The notes beneath the pieces were generated by a model. It was not told the origin of the DNA and did not search any database. It was given only the letters and a program-made list of their open reading frames with translations. The position numbers were made by a program, and so were the translations under genes. Below, piece after piece: positions 1 to 8,546 of a stretch of DNA of 64,000 nucleotides; the stretch's first letter is position 1, and every line of letters starts with the position of its first letter. This DNA is from an uncultured Erythrobacter sp. (GTDB lineage: Bacteria > Pseudomonadota > Alphaproteobacteria > Sphingomonadales > Sphingomonadaceae), in the NCBI GenBank assembly GCA_947499095.1, contig CANMMR010000007.1, forward strand, positions 1 to 64,000. Reading direction: 5' to 3'.

Positions 1-91
1 CTTCGTCACTACGACGAAGCCCAAATCCTCCTTAAATCACAACCTCAAATCTGTGCCATAGGTGCTGACGGGGGACAAGTCATTGAAAAGA

Positions 92-166
92 TGGTGGGCG
101 CGGCAAGGATTGAACTTGCGACCCCACCCGTGTGAAGGGTGTGCTCTACCACTGAGCTACGCGCCC
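92..166 (-). tRNA. tRNA-Val (anticodon CAC)
   Basis: Read on the minus strand, the sequence folds as a standard cloverleaf. The acceptor stem is GGGCGCG/CGCGCCC, the anticodon stem CACCC/GGGTG, and the loop TTCACAC puts CAC at the anticodon, which reads GUG (Val). The T-arm carries TTCAATC. An A discriminator and an encoded CCA complete the 3' end. It lies just downstream of sppA on the same strand. Confidence 0.95.
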
Positions 167-238
167 GCCCGTTCGCGGCGATGATTGCCGGGCAGGGGCG
201 CGCCATTACGCGGCGAATCGCTTGCTGGCAAGCGCCTC

Positions 239-2116
239 CTAGCGCGCGAGCAGGGCGATCAGCGAGGAAAGCCAGCCCGAGGAGGCTTCTCGCTCCCGCG
301 ATGCGGTCAGCGGAGCAGGGCAGTCGAGGCAATAGGCCTGCATTCCGCGCGTCCCCATAAGGCGATCGAGGTCGCTTTCGATACGGCCGAGCGCGGCAGC
401 CCGGCGAAGCGCGAAGGTCGCCACCACATCATTGCCCTGGCCGGTCTCGGCATCGTCGGTCAACAAGCTGCGCAGCAGCGTGTCGTAGCCCGTCGCCTGC
501 GATCCGAGATAGCGCGCATGCCAGTCGTCGCCGAGTTCGGCCTGCTGTGCGACCCACGCCAGCGCTTCGTCCATCCCGCCATATTGATCGACGAGCCCAA
601 TCTGGCGCGCCGTGCCGCCGTCCCAGACGCGGCCCTGGCCGATGCGGTCGGCCTGCTCACGCGTCAGCCCGCGTGCAGCGGTGACCCGGTCGAGGAAGTC
701 CTCGTAACCGTTCTCGACATTCGCCTGGATCAGCGCGTCGACTTCGGGCGTGAAGCCGCCGATGACGTCCGGCTGGCCCGACAGCGGGCTGGTGCGCACG
801 CCGTCGCTGTTCACACCGAGGCTGGCGGCGGCTTGCTCGAATGTCGGGATGACAGCGAATATGCCGATCGATCCGGTGATCGTCTCGGGTTCGGCGAAAA
901 TCCGGTCGGCAGGCGTCGAGACCCAATATCCGCCGCTCGCCGCAAGGTTGGCCATGGAAACAGCGATCGGGATGTCCTTTGCCTTGTGCCGCAGGATCGC
1001 ATTGCGAATACGCTCCGATGCCAGCACCGATCCGCCGGGAGAGTCCACGCGCACCACGAGGCCTGCGAGGTCGTACGCCAGCGCTTCGTCGAGCAGTTCG
1101 GCAATCCGGTCGCCACCGGCCGTGCCGGGGCCTGCCTCGCCATCGACGATCTCGCCCGCAATGGTCACGACACCGATGGGCTTGCCAGGCGTATCGAGCG
1201 GATTGTCCTCTAGCCAAACTGCCATATCGGTCGAGGGGAAGGCGCCGGGCTCGTCGCTCCAGGTGTCAGCGCCGACCAGTTCGACCACGCGCTCCTCGAA
1301 TTCCTGCCGCGTGCCGAGCCGGTCGACCAGCCCCGCCTGCTCGGCGGCGGTGGCGAGATCGCCGCCCGCTGCCTCGATCCAGCCGACCGGATCGCCGGTG
1401 ATCCGCTCGATATCAGCGGCGGGGCGCGCCTTTTTTACATTGGCAAGATACTCTTCCCACAGCGCCCCGTAGAGCTCGCTGTAGTTTTGCCGCGCGGCTT
1501 CCGACATATCTGAACGGGAGTAGGGCTCGACCGCGCTCTTGTATTCACCTACTTTGTAGACCCGCGCATTGACCTCGAGCCGGTCGAGGAGGTTGCCGTA
1601 GTAGAGCCGTTCCCCACCTGGCCCCGCGACAACGGCGCCGCCAAGCGGATCGACCCACACCTCGCTCGCATGGGCGGCCAGCAGCATCGAATCGTCGGTA
1701 TAGGCGGTGGCGAAGGCCAGCACCGGTTTCTCCGCCGCGCGCACCCGGTCGAGCGCCGCGCCGATTTCCTGCAGATGGACCTGCCCTGCGCCGAGGAAGC
1801 GGTCGAGATCGAGGACCACGGCGGTAATCCGGTCGTCCGTGGCCGCGGCATCGAGGCCGCGCACCAGATCGCGGGCCTGATACTCGGCAATTGGCGCGCT
1901 GGTGGCCAGCAGGGCGGCGAAGGGGTCGATTTGCGAACGTTCCTCCACGATCACTCCGTCGAGATCGACCACCAGCGCCCCGTCGCGTACCGCGGCAGGG
2001 CTCGGCCGGGCGGTCAGGATGGCGAAGAGGGCGGCGAAAAACAGCAGCATGAAGACGAGCACCAGCGCGTCTTTCACCCCGACCAGAAACTTCCACACCT
2101 TGCCTGCGAAACCCAT
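239..2116 (-). CDS. sppA: Signal peptide peptidase SppA, 67K type
   Basis: This 625-residue serine protease is the long, duplicated form of SppA, an inner-membrane enzyme that degrades cleaved signal peptides and other membrane fragments. One N-terminal membrane anchor is visible at about residues 8-35. The catalytic lysine motif YKSAVEPY lies in the N-terminal half. The C-terminal half has DSPGGSVLASE followed by the nucleophile motif AASGGYW, so both members of the Ser/Lys dyad are present. The start ATG has CAGGAG about 10 nt upstream. It is divergent from pyrB, with about 100 bp between them. Length and motifs fit an intact enzyme. Confidence 0.93.
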   Translation of the reverse strand: MGFAGKVWKFLVGVKDALVLVFMLLFFAALFAILTARPSPAAVRDGALVVDLDGVIVEERSQIDPFAALLATSAPIAEYQARDLVRGLDAAATDDRITAVVLDLDRFLGAGQVHLQEIGAALDRVRAAEKPVLAFATAYTDDSMLLAAHASEVWVDPLGGAVVAGPGGERLYYGNLLDRLEVNARVYKVGEYKSAVEPYSRSDMSEAARQNYSELYGALWEEYLANVKKARPAADIERITGDPVGWIEAAGGDLATAAEQAGLVDRLGTRQEFEERVVELVGADTWSDEPGAFPSTDMAVWLEDNPLDTPGKPIGVVTIAGEIVDGEAGPGTAGGDRIAELLDEALAYDLAGLVVRVDSPGGSVLASERIRNAILRHKAKDIPIAVSMANLAASGGYWVSTPADRIFAEPETITGSIGIFAVIPTFEQAAASLGVNSDGVRTSPLSGQPDVIGGFTPEVDALIQANVENGYEDFLDRVTAARGLTREQADRIGQGRVWDGGTARQIGLVDQYGGMDEALAWVAQQAELGDDWHARYLGSQATGYDTLLRSLLTDDAETGQGNDVVATFALRRAAALGRIESDLDRLMGTRGMQAYCLDCPAPLTASREREASSGWLSSLIALLAR

Positions 2117-2219
2117 CGAACCCGTTCTCCTGTTGCGCCCTAGCTAGGCGCGGCGAGCGCGCTTCGCCAGCGATAAGCGCTTGAGCGCGCGATAAGCCTC
2201 GACTAAGGGCGTGGCTTCA

Positions 2220-3245
2220 ATGGCATCGACGGAAACTTCGCCCCACGTGGCCCGCTATCCGGCGGGCGCGAAGGCATTCCCGCACCGCGACCTGATCGGC
2301 ATCGGACAGCTAGAGCGGCACGAAATCCTTTTCCTTCTCGACGAGGCGGAGCAATGGGTGACGCTGAACCGCCAGCCGACCAAGCATAACGACCTGCTGG
2401 CCGGGCTGACGGTCATCAACGCCTTCTTCGAGAACAGCACGCGCACGCTGCTGAGCTTCGAGATCGCGGGTAAGCGACTGGGCGCGGATGTGGTCAATAT
2501 GCATGCCGCGACCTCGAGCGTGAAAAAGGGCGAGACCCTGATCGATACGGCGATCACGCTGAACGCGATGCGCGCGGATGCGATCGTGATCCGCCACGGA
2601 TCGAGTGGCGCGACGCAGCTGATCGCGGACAAGGTCGATTGCCCGGTACTCAATGCTGGCGACGGGCAGCACGAGCATCCGACACAAGGCCTGCTCGATG
2701 CGCTGGCGCTCCGCCACGCCCTGCGCGAGCGTGGGGAGGCGGCAGACGACTTTACCGGGCTCGTAATCGTGATCTGCGGCGATATCCTCCATAGCCGGGT
2801 CGCGCGCTCGAACCTGCTGTGCCTGCAAGCGCTTGGCGCTACCGTGCGCCTGTGTGCGCCGCCTGCGCTGATGCCGACCGGGATCGAGGCGATGGGTGCC
2901 GAGGTCTACCATGATTTCGACGCAGCACTGGACGGGGCGGACGTGGCGATGATGTTGCGCCTCCAGACCGAGCGGATGAGCGGCCAGTTCATTCCCTCGG
3001 CACGCGAATATCACCACCTCTACGGCCTGACGAAGCAGCGGCTGGCGAATGCCAAGCGCGATGCACTGGTGATGCATCCGGGCCCGATGAACCGCGGGGT
3101 CGAGATCGATAGCGAGGTGGCCGACCTGATCGACCGATCGATCATCACGCGGCAGGTCGAGATGGGCGTTGCCATCCGCATGACCGCGCTCGAGGTGCTG
3201 ACCCGCCGCGGGCGCGGGGTCGCGGGCTGGGGAGCGGCGACGTGA
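2220..3245 (+). CDS. pyrB: Aspartate carbamoyltransferase catalytic chain
   Basis: The product (341 aa) condenses carbamoyl phosphate with aspartate in de novo pyrimidine synthesis. The carbamoyl-phosphate loop [11 protein letters not shown] lies near residue 85, [10 protein letters not shown] in the middle, and an MHPGPMNRG motif near the C terminus. A GTG at 2211 is in frame, but ATG 2220 is preferred because an AAGGG lies at a workable distance upstream. The final TGA overlaps the GTG start of the next gene by four bases, so the two are translationally coupled. No regulatory pyrI gene follows, which fits the class that partners a PyrC-like chain. Confidence 0.95.
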   Translation: MASTETSPHVARYPAGAKAFPHRDLIGIGQLERHEILFLLDEAEQWVTLNRQPTKHNDLLAGLTVINAFFENSTRTLLSFEIAGKRLGADVVNMHAATSSVKKGETLIDTAITLNAMRADAIVIRHGSSGATQLIADKVDCPVLNAGDGQHEHPTQGLLDALALRHALRERGEAADDFTGLVIVICGDILHSRVARSNLLCLQALGATVRLCAPPALMPTGIEAMGAEVYHDFDAALDGADVAMMLRLQTERMSGQFIPSAREYHHLYGLTKQRLANAKRDALVMHPGPMNRGVEIDSEVADLIDRSIITRQVEMGVAIRMTALEVLTRRGRGVAGWGAAT

Positions 3246-4474
3246 AGCAGGCGCGCCCCCTCACCATCACGAACGGACGGATTGCCACTCCCGACGGGAT
3301 CGCGGATGGCGGCATCCGGCTGGTCGACGGCCTGGTCGAGGCAGTCGGCGATGTCGAAGCGCAGGACGGCGACGAAACCGTCGATGCGCGCGGCAGGCTG
3401 GTCGCACCCGGCCTTGTCGATCTCGGGGTCTTCGCGATCGACAAGCCCGCGTTTCACTTTGGCGGAATTACCCGCGCGGCGCTGATGCCCGACCAGTCGC
3501 CGCCGCTCGATCTGCCGAGCCGGGTGTCGTACATCGCGAAGAGCGGCAAGCCGGATCTGTGGGTCCACCCGCTCGCCGCTGCGACCCGTGATCTCGCAGG
3601 CTCTGAAATCGCCGAGATCGCCCTGATGCGCGAAGCAGGCGCGCGTGCCGTGGCTACCGGGCGGAGCTGGATCGCGGACTCCGGCGCGATGCTGCGCCTG
3701 CTGCAATATGCCGCCATGCTCGACATGGTGGTGATCGCCCATGCCGAGGATGCCGCGCTTGTCGGCAGCGGAGTTGCAACCTCCGGCGAAGTTGCCACCC
3801 GCCGCGGCCTGCCGAGTGCGCCGCCACAAGCCGAGGCCATCGCGATTGCGCGCGACCTCGCGTTGTCCGAAATGGCCGGAGCGCGGCTGCATTTCCGGCA
3901 GGTGACGACGCGCGCAGGGCTCGAGCTGATCCGCACGGCCAAGGCGCGCGGAGCGGCAGTGACCTGCGGCGTGACGCCAGCGCACTTCATGCTGTCCGAC
4001 CTGGCGACCGTCGACTTCCGCACCTTCGCCCGCCTGTCGCCCCCGCTGCGAAGCGAGGACGACCGGCAGGCCGTGCGCGAGGCCATCGTCGACGGCACGA
4101 TCGACGTCATCGCCAGCGGGCACGACCCGCGCGGACCGGAGGACAAGCGGCTGCCGTTTTCCGATGCCGAACCGGGCATGGCCGGGGCGGAGACCCTGCT
4201 TGCGATGACGCTGTCGCTGGTGCGCGACGAGGTGGTCGACCTGCCGCGCGCCATCGCCATGCTGTGCACGGCCCCTGCGGAAATCCTCAGCGTCGAGGCC
4301 GGTGTCCTCGAAGCGGGCAAGGAAGCCGACGTCGCGATCGTCGATGTCGACAAGCCGTGGATCATCCAGAGCGAGAAGATGGCAGCGACGGCAGGCAACA
4401 CCCCGTTCGACGGACAGCCGACGCAGGGCCGCGTGACCGCGCTCTACAAGGGCGGCGTGGCCATCGACCTGTAG
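3242..4474 (+). CDS. Dihydroorotase-like protein, probably non-catalytic (PyrC')
   Basis: This 410-aa amidohydrolase-fold protein starts on a GTG that overlaps the pyrB stop. It aligns with class I dihydroorotases along its length (APGLVDL, AHAED, C-terminal amidohydrolase ending). The signature metal ligands are missing. The usual DLHVH is DLGVF, the usual LHxxHxST is LHFRQVTT, and the usual TDHAPH is SGHDPR. In Pseudomonas the pyrB-linked pyrC' gene encodes a comparable inactive chain needed to assemble active aspartate carbamoyltransferase. A similar structural role is inferred here. A genuine pyrC would then be expected elsewhere in the genome. Automatic annotation would probably call this gene pyrC. 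Confidence 0.88.
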   Translation: MKQARPLTITNGRIATPDGIADGGIRLVDGLVEAVGDVEAQDGDETVDARGRLVAPGLVDLGVFAIDKPAFHFGGITRAALMPDQSPPLDLPSRVSYIAKSGKPDLWVHPLAAATRDLAGSEIAEIALMREAGARAVATGRSWIADSGAMLRLLQYAAMLDMVVIAHAEDAALVGSGVATSGEVATRRGLPSAPPQAEAIAIARDLALSEMAGARLHFRQVTTRAGLELIRTAKARGAAVTCGVTPAHFMLSDLATVDFRTFARLSPPLRSEDDRQAVREAIVDGTIDVIASGHDPRGPEDKRLPFSDAEPGMAGAETLLAMTLSLVRDEVVDLPRAIAMLCTAPAEILSVEAGVLEAGKEADVAIVDVDKPWIIQSEKMAATAGNTPFDGQPTQGRVTALYKGGVAIDL

Positions 4475-4487
4475 CACGCAAGAAAAA

Positions 4488-4515
4488 GCCCCGCCCGGAT
4501 CGTTCCGGGCAGGGC
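4488..4515 (-). terminator. Rho-independent terminator between pyrC' and the SPOR lipoprotein gene
   Basis: A 12-nt arm GCCCCGCCCGGA pairs with TCCGGGCAGGGC across a 4-nt loop, with one mismatch. On the minus strand it is followed by TTTTTC, so it terminates the lipoprotein gene best. The stem could also slow transcription arriving from the pyr genes. Confidence 0.8.
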
Positions 4516-4541
4516 TGGCGAAGTTTGATGGAGTGCGGTTG

Positions 4542-5900
4542 TTACCGCGAGGCGACCCGAACCCCGTCACGAACTACGTTCAGAACACCGGGAAGGGGAG
4601 AGGAAGCGGCATAGGCGATGCAGCCTGCGCCCGAGCTCTTGACCGAGCGGCACATCGACTGGGCCGAGGCCTTGGCGAAACCGGCTGCCGCGACACGGTA
4701 GTAGATCTTGCCGTTCACGCGGGCCTTGGTGATGACGCGTTCCGCATCGGACAGCTCCGGATGGCGGCTCTGGAACACCTTCCACGCGGCCTGGGCATCG
4801 GACATCGAGAAGTACGAGCCGAGCTGGATGTTGTAATCGCCGGATGCGATCGCGACCGGGGCAGCCTTGGCCGGAGCGGGTCTGGCCGCACGCGGTGCGG
4901 CAGCAGGCTTGGCGCGCTGCGAGACCGGAACCGACTGCACAACTTCGCGGCTGACGAAACGCGGGCCGCTAACGGTCGCGAGACCGGCATCGGCCAGTGC
5001 CGCTTCGCCGCTGTCTTCGAATTGCGCTTCGCCGGCATTCGGATCCATCGACGGGACCGCGTTTACGGCGGGCAGTTCTCCCGCGAGCGCGAAATCGCTA
5101 GCCGCAGCAGCTTCGACCGGCTCGACCTGATCGGCGGACTCGACTGCAAGTTCACCATGTGCCGGGTGGTTGGCGAGCGCGAGCATGACCGGCTGGCCCG
5201 GATCTTCCACCGGCTGCACGCCAAGCAGGCGGGCGACCAGAACAGTCGGGTGTCTTGCGCTTGCAAGCTGGGCCCATTCCTGCAGGCGCTCGTTCAGCTT
5301 GTCGCCGGGGACGTCCTGCGAGGCGAGGATGCGGGCATTGCGCCAGTCGCCCGACAGAGCGAAGGCATAGGCGAGGTTCTGGCGAACCTTGGGCGTATTC
5401 TGCCCCCCGCGCAGCGCATTGTCGAGGATATGGACGCCCTGCTGCGGCTGCCCGGCGAGTGCCAGGGCAAGACCGAAATCGACCGGATCGATCGCATTCT
5501 GGTGCTGGCGCAGCAGCTCGTGTGCGCCGGGGATGTCGCCGATTGCAGTCAATGCCAGCGAATAGCTGATGATCGTGCGCGGGGCCGTGTCACCCAGCTC
5601 GACGGCTTCGCCGAAAGTGGTCGCAGCCGAAGCGAAACGTCCCGACTTGAGATAGGCATTGGCAAGCAGCGTGCGGGTCTGCGCATCGCGCGGCGCGGCC
5701 AGGACGGCGGCTTCCGCATGCTCGATCGCCTTGCCCTGCTGGCCCTTCGCCAGCGCTTTTTCCGCCTTGGTGGCAGAATAGTTGTGGGAAGGGGCAACCT
5801 TGCCGGTGCAACCGGCCAGCGCGGTCGTGGCCAGTGCCGTGGTTACGGCGAGCCGGATGAACCGGTTGGTTTTGGCTTTGCTCTCGATGCTCATTGTCAT
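4542..5900 (-). CDS. TPR and SPOR-domain lipoprotein
   Basis: This 452-aa envelope protein begins with a lipoprotein signal peptide; the lipobox LAGC puts Cys near residue 31. A TPR-like region follows at about 40-200 (repeats of the type GKAIEHAEAAV, AQTRTLLANAYLKSGR). After it comes a low-complexity Ala/Pro linker, and a C-terminal SPOR domain at about 360-440 begins YNIQLGSYFS. SPOR domains bind peptidoglycan stripped of stem peptides at division sites. The gene is third in a minus-strand run behind a ParA ATPase and an RHH protein, with gaps of about 25-35 nt, so co-transcription is likely. The exact function is unknown; a septal or cell-wall role is inferred. Confidence 0.85.
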   Translation of the reverse strand: MTMSIESKAKTNRFIRLAVTTALATTALAGCTGKVAPSHNYSATKAEKALAKGQQGKAIEHAEAAVLAAPRDAQTRTLLANAYLKSGRFASAATTFGEAVELGDTAPRTIISYSLALTAIGDIPGAHELLRQHQNAIDPVDFGLALALAGQPQQGVHILDNALRGGQNTPKVRQNLAYAFALSGDWRNARILASQDVPGDKLNERLQEWAQLASARHPTVLVARLLGVQPVEDPGQPVMLALANHPAHGELAVESADQVEPVEAAAASDFALAGELPAVNAVPSMDPNAGEAQFEDSGEAALADAGLATVSGPRFVSREVVQSVPVSQRAKPAAAPRAARPAPAKAAPVAIASGDYNIQLGSYFSMSDAQAAWKVFQSRHPELSDAERVITKARVNGKIYYRVAAAGFAKASAQSMCRSVKSSGAGCIAYAASSPLPGVLNVVRDGVRVASR

Positions 5901-5932
5901 TCCCCTGAAGGCGATCCCACGTCTTCGATCCG

Positions 5933-6472
5933 TTATTTTTCCGACTGCTGGACTTGGGCGGCGAGGCTCGCGATTTCCGGCATTTCGGCCAGCAGATCGT
6001 CCAGCGCGTCGGTCACCAGCTGTTGCGCGCTGCGACCGCGGACGGTGCAGGCGAGGCGCAGCATCAGGTGCCGCTCTTGATCGAGCCGCAGCGTGAAGGC
6101 TGCCCGCTTGCCGCGCGAAGCGGCGGATTTGCGAACGACCGGCTTGGCGTTGGCCGTGGCCGGCTTGTCGAGCTGGGCGGCGATCCTGCTCAGCGATTCG
6201 CGCACCTGGTTGGGTGCGGACCCCGCATCGGTTTCGTTGGCCGCCTGTCGGGGCGCGATCGGCACGACTTTTTCTGCAGTCGGCTTTTCGGCCACGAGGG
6301 GCGTGCTGCTATCGTCACCCATGTCGTTCCAGCCGAGATCTTCCAGGTTGGCGGCGGCTTCCTTGCCGTCGACAGGGCCGGGGATCCCGGACTGCGGGCG
6401 CATGGCGGGCTTGGCACCGCCCTTGCGCGCGAGGAGCGTCGGGGTGAGCGAGGCGAAATTGGCGTCAGACAT
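5933..6472 (-). CDS. Ribbon-helix-helix protein, ParA partner candidate
   Basis: This 179-aa protein has a long polar, probably disordered N-terminal part (residues 1-120) and a compact C-terminal region. The strand AAFTLRLD (about 124-131) and helices at about 131-146 and 149-164 match the ribbon-helix-helix fold of Arc/MetJ-like DNA-binding proteins. It sits 24 nt after a ParA-family ATPase and 32 nt before the SPOR lipoprotein. ParA ATPases usually work with a small DNA-binding or adaptor partner, so this is the obvious candidate. No ParB nuclease-like domain is present. The family is not one I can name. Confidence 0.75.
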   Translation of the reverse strand: MSDANFASLTPTLLARKGGAKPAMRPQSGIPGPVDGKEAAANLEDLGWNDMGDDSSTPLVAEKPTAEKVVPIAPRQAANETDAGSAPNQVRESLSRIAAQLDKPATANAKPVVRKSAASRGKRAAFTLRLDQERHLMLRLACTVRGRSAQQLVTDALDDLLAEMPEIASLAAQVQQSEK

Positions 6473-6496
6473 CCGGCAGTCTCCGCCCAGGCGTTC

Positions 6497-7213
6497 TTAC
6501 TGTGCCACCCGGCGGCCGAAGCCGCCAGCGGGGCGATGGGCACCGGGAACAGCGGCTTGCGTGTTCGGTGCGGCGAAGACCGTGCGGCGGAAGTTCTTCT
6601 CCAGCCGGTCGGCGATATATTTCCAGAGCGCGGTGACCTCGGCAGCCGAGCGGCTTTCCGGGTCCACTTCCATCACCGTGCGGCCATCGATCATCGAGGC
6701 GGCGAAATCGGTGCGGTGGTGCAGGGTGATCGGGGCGACCGTGCCGTGCTGCGACAGCGCGACGGCGGCTTCCGAGGTGATCTTGGCTTTCGGCGTCGCG
6801 GCGTTGACCACGAAGACCAGCGGTTTGCCAGCCCGTTCGCACAGGTCGACCGTGGCACCCACGGCGCGCAAATCGTGCGGGCTGGGGCGGGTCGGCACGA
6901 CGATCAGTTCGGCGACCGAAATAACCGACTGGATGGCCATGGTGATGGCGGGCGGCGTGTCGAGCACGGCCAGCTTGAAGCCCTGCTGGCGCAGGATTGC
7001 CAGATCGTTCGCCAGGCGAGCGACGGTAGTCTGCGCGAAAGCGGGATATTCGTCCTCGCGCTCGTTCCACCAGTCGGCGAGCGAACCCTGCGGGTCGATA
7101 TCGATCAGAACGACGGGCCCGGCGCCGGCGCGCTGGGCCTGTACGGCGAGATGTCCGGAGAGCGTGGTTTTACCCGATCCGCCCTTCTGCGATGCCAATG
7201 CCAGTACACGCAA
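6497..7213 (-). CDS. ParA-family ATPase
   Basis: This 238-aa deviant Walker-A ATPase has SQKGGSGKTT at residues 8-17, with the signature lysine before the second glycine block. It also has IDIDPQGSLADW (switch I region) and LDTPPAI (switch II). ParA/MinD proteins form nucleotide-dependent dimers on DNA or membrane and position cargo such as plasmids, chromosomes or cell-pole complexes. It is shorter than typical chromosomal ParA, lacks an N-terminal DNA-binding domain, and has no parB beside it. Genomic company (RHH protein, two SPOR proteins) suggests positioning of an envelope- or division-linked cargo rather than chromosome partitioning. That role is inference. Confidence 0.88.
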   Translation of the reverse strand: MRVLALASQKGGSGKTTLSGHLAVQAQRAGAGPVVLIDIDPQGSLADWWNEREDEYPAFAQTTVARLANDLAILRQQGFKLAVLDTPPAITMAIQSVISVAELIVVPTRPSPHDLRAVGATVDLCERAGKPLVFVVNAATPKAKITSEAAVALSQHGTVAPITLHHRTDFAASMIDGRTVMEVDPESRSAAEVTALWKYIADRLEKNFRRTVFAAPNTQAAVPGAHRPAGGFGRRVAQ

Positions 7214-7297
7214 GGCTTATCCCCCTGGTTTGAGCCTCTAGTCAATCAAGTGCCGCACCAAATGCGACTGTTCGAAAACGGAAATCGCAGACTACCC

Positions 7298-7313
7298 CTA
7301 ATTTAGGGTTAAC
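7298..7313 (+). promoter_or_regulatory. CtrA-like site in the parA / Sel1-SPOR divergent region
   Basis: The sequence reads CTAA, seven bases, then TTAAC. This is one mismatch from the alphaproteobacterial CtrA consensus TTAA-N7-TTAAC. It lies in the 225-bp region between the divergent parA-family and Sel1/SPOR genes. The match is short and could be chance. Confidence 0.35.
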
Positions 7314-7438
7314 ATCGGGCGGATTAGGTCGCCGCTGCGTGAGCGGGATGCGGCGCAACGCTTTGCTAACGGTCGATTTACTATAGGGTAGGGCCGACTG
7401 CCGCCGAAGCGCGGCCGAAATTGCCGGGGACGGAACCG

Positions 7439-8470
7439 ATGAGCAGAAACAGCAAACACGTTGGCAAGGCGCTTTGCGCTGTCATCGCGGCAGGTCTAGC
7501 CGTGCCCGCATCGGCCGATGTGAAGGACGGCGTCGATGCCTGGAGCCGCGGTGACTATGCCGCTGCCGTGCGCGAGTGGGTGGCCCCGGCGCAGGCGGGA
7601 GATGCCGATGCGCAGTTCAACTTGGCGCAGGCCTATCGGCTGGGTCGGGGGGTCGATACCGACCTGGTGCAGGCAGAGGCGCTTTATGCTCGCGCTGCGG
7701 CGCAGGGCCATGTGCAAGCAGCGGACAATTACGGGCTATTGCTGTTTCAGGGGGAGCAGCGCGAGCAAGCGCTCCCCTATATCGAAGCCGCAGCGACACG
7801 CGGCGATCCGCGCGCGCAATACATATTAGGTATCGCCCATTTCAACGGTGACTTCGTCGCGAAGGACTGGCAGCGGGCCTATGCCCTGCTGACCCTCGCC
7901 AATTCGACGGGCTTGCCGCAAGCCAAGGGTGCACTCGCGCAGATGGACGAGTATATCCCGCTGGCCGACCGGCAAGCGGCCCAGGACCTGGCGGCGCAGC
8001 TGAAGTCCGAAGCCGAGGCGGCGCGCGCTCGCGAGCTGGCTGCGGTCGATCTGGCTGTCGGTACTCCCGATTCGGTTCCGCCAGCCGCACGCCCGGCGCC
8101 GGCGCCGGCACGCGAAACACGCGGCGCGGATTTCGCCCGGACACCGCGACCGGTCACGGTTGCGCGGGCCGAGCCGACCGTCTCCATGACGCCGCAACCG
8201 CAAACTCCCGCCGCCGCGCCGCCGCCCCAGCTCCTCCGGTCCCAAGGTCCATGGAAGCTGCAACTCGGCGCTTTCGGGGTCGCAGGCAATGCCGACCGGC
8301 TGTGGGAGAAAGTTTCGCAGACGCCTGCTCTCGCCGGACGCGCAAAGCTGAAAGAGCCTGCGGGTCGACTAACCAAGCTTCTCGCCGGCGGGTTCGAATC
8401 GCGCGATGCGGCAATGTCGGCCTGCGCGCAGCTGAAGCGCGGCGGCTACGAGTGTCTCGTGACCCGCTGA
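7439..8470 (+). CDS. Sel1-repeat and SPOR-domain secreted protein
   Basis: This 343-aa exported protein has a signal peptide ending near VPASA (about residue 27). Sel1-like repeats follow at about 40-150 (GDADAQFNLAQAYRLGRG, GDPRAQYILGIAHFNGD), then a Pro/Ala-rich linker, and a C-terminal SPOR domain begins WKLQLGAFG. ATG 7439 is chosen over an in-frame TTG 18 nt upstream because it gives a clean signal peptide and has a GGGGACGG element before it. Sel1 repeats bind proteins and SPOR binds denuded septal peptidoglycan, so a scaffold or cell-wall role is likely. It is transcribed away from the ParA/RHH/SPOR operon, which also carries a SPOR protein. Confidence 0.86.
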   Translation: MSRNSKHVGKALCAVIAAGLAVPASADVKDGVDAWSRGDYAAAVREWVAPAQAGDADAQFNLAQAYRLGRGVDTDLVQAEALYARAAAQGHVQAADNYGLLLFQGEQREQALPYIEAAATRGDPRAQYILGIAHFNGDFVAKDWQRAYALLTLANSTGLPQAKGALAQMDEYIPLADRQAAQDLAAQLKSEAEAARARELAAVDLAVGTPDSVPPAARPAPAPARETRGADFARTPRPVTVARAEPTVSMTPQPQTPAAAPPPQLLRSQGPWKLQLGAFGVAGNADRLWEKVSQTPALAGRAKLKEPAGRLTKLLAGGFESRDAAMSACAQLKRGGYECLVTR

Positions 8471-8546
8471 TCCCCGGACTAGATCACCTGCCCGCTTTCC
8501 CTTTACGCGCCCGCCGCTAGGTAGGGCGGTGGACAGGGAGCAAGAC

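Noticed and set aside
1-19. 7-bp hairpin CTTCGTC/GACGAAG at the left edge
   Set aside because: No T-run on either strand and the flank is cut off, so it cannot be judged.
4533-7306. Long plus-strand open frames (for example 4533-6080 and 5954-7306)
   Set aside because: They are antisense to the SPOR lipoprotein, RHH and ParA genes, have Arg/Gly-rich composition typical of GC-rich shadow frames, and show no known motif.
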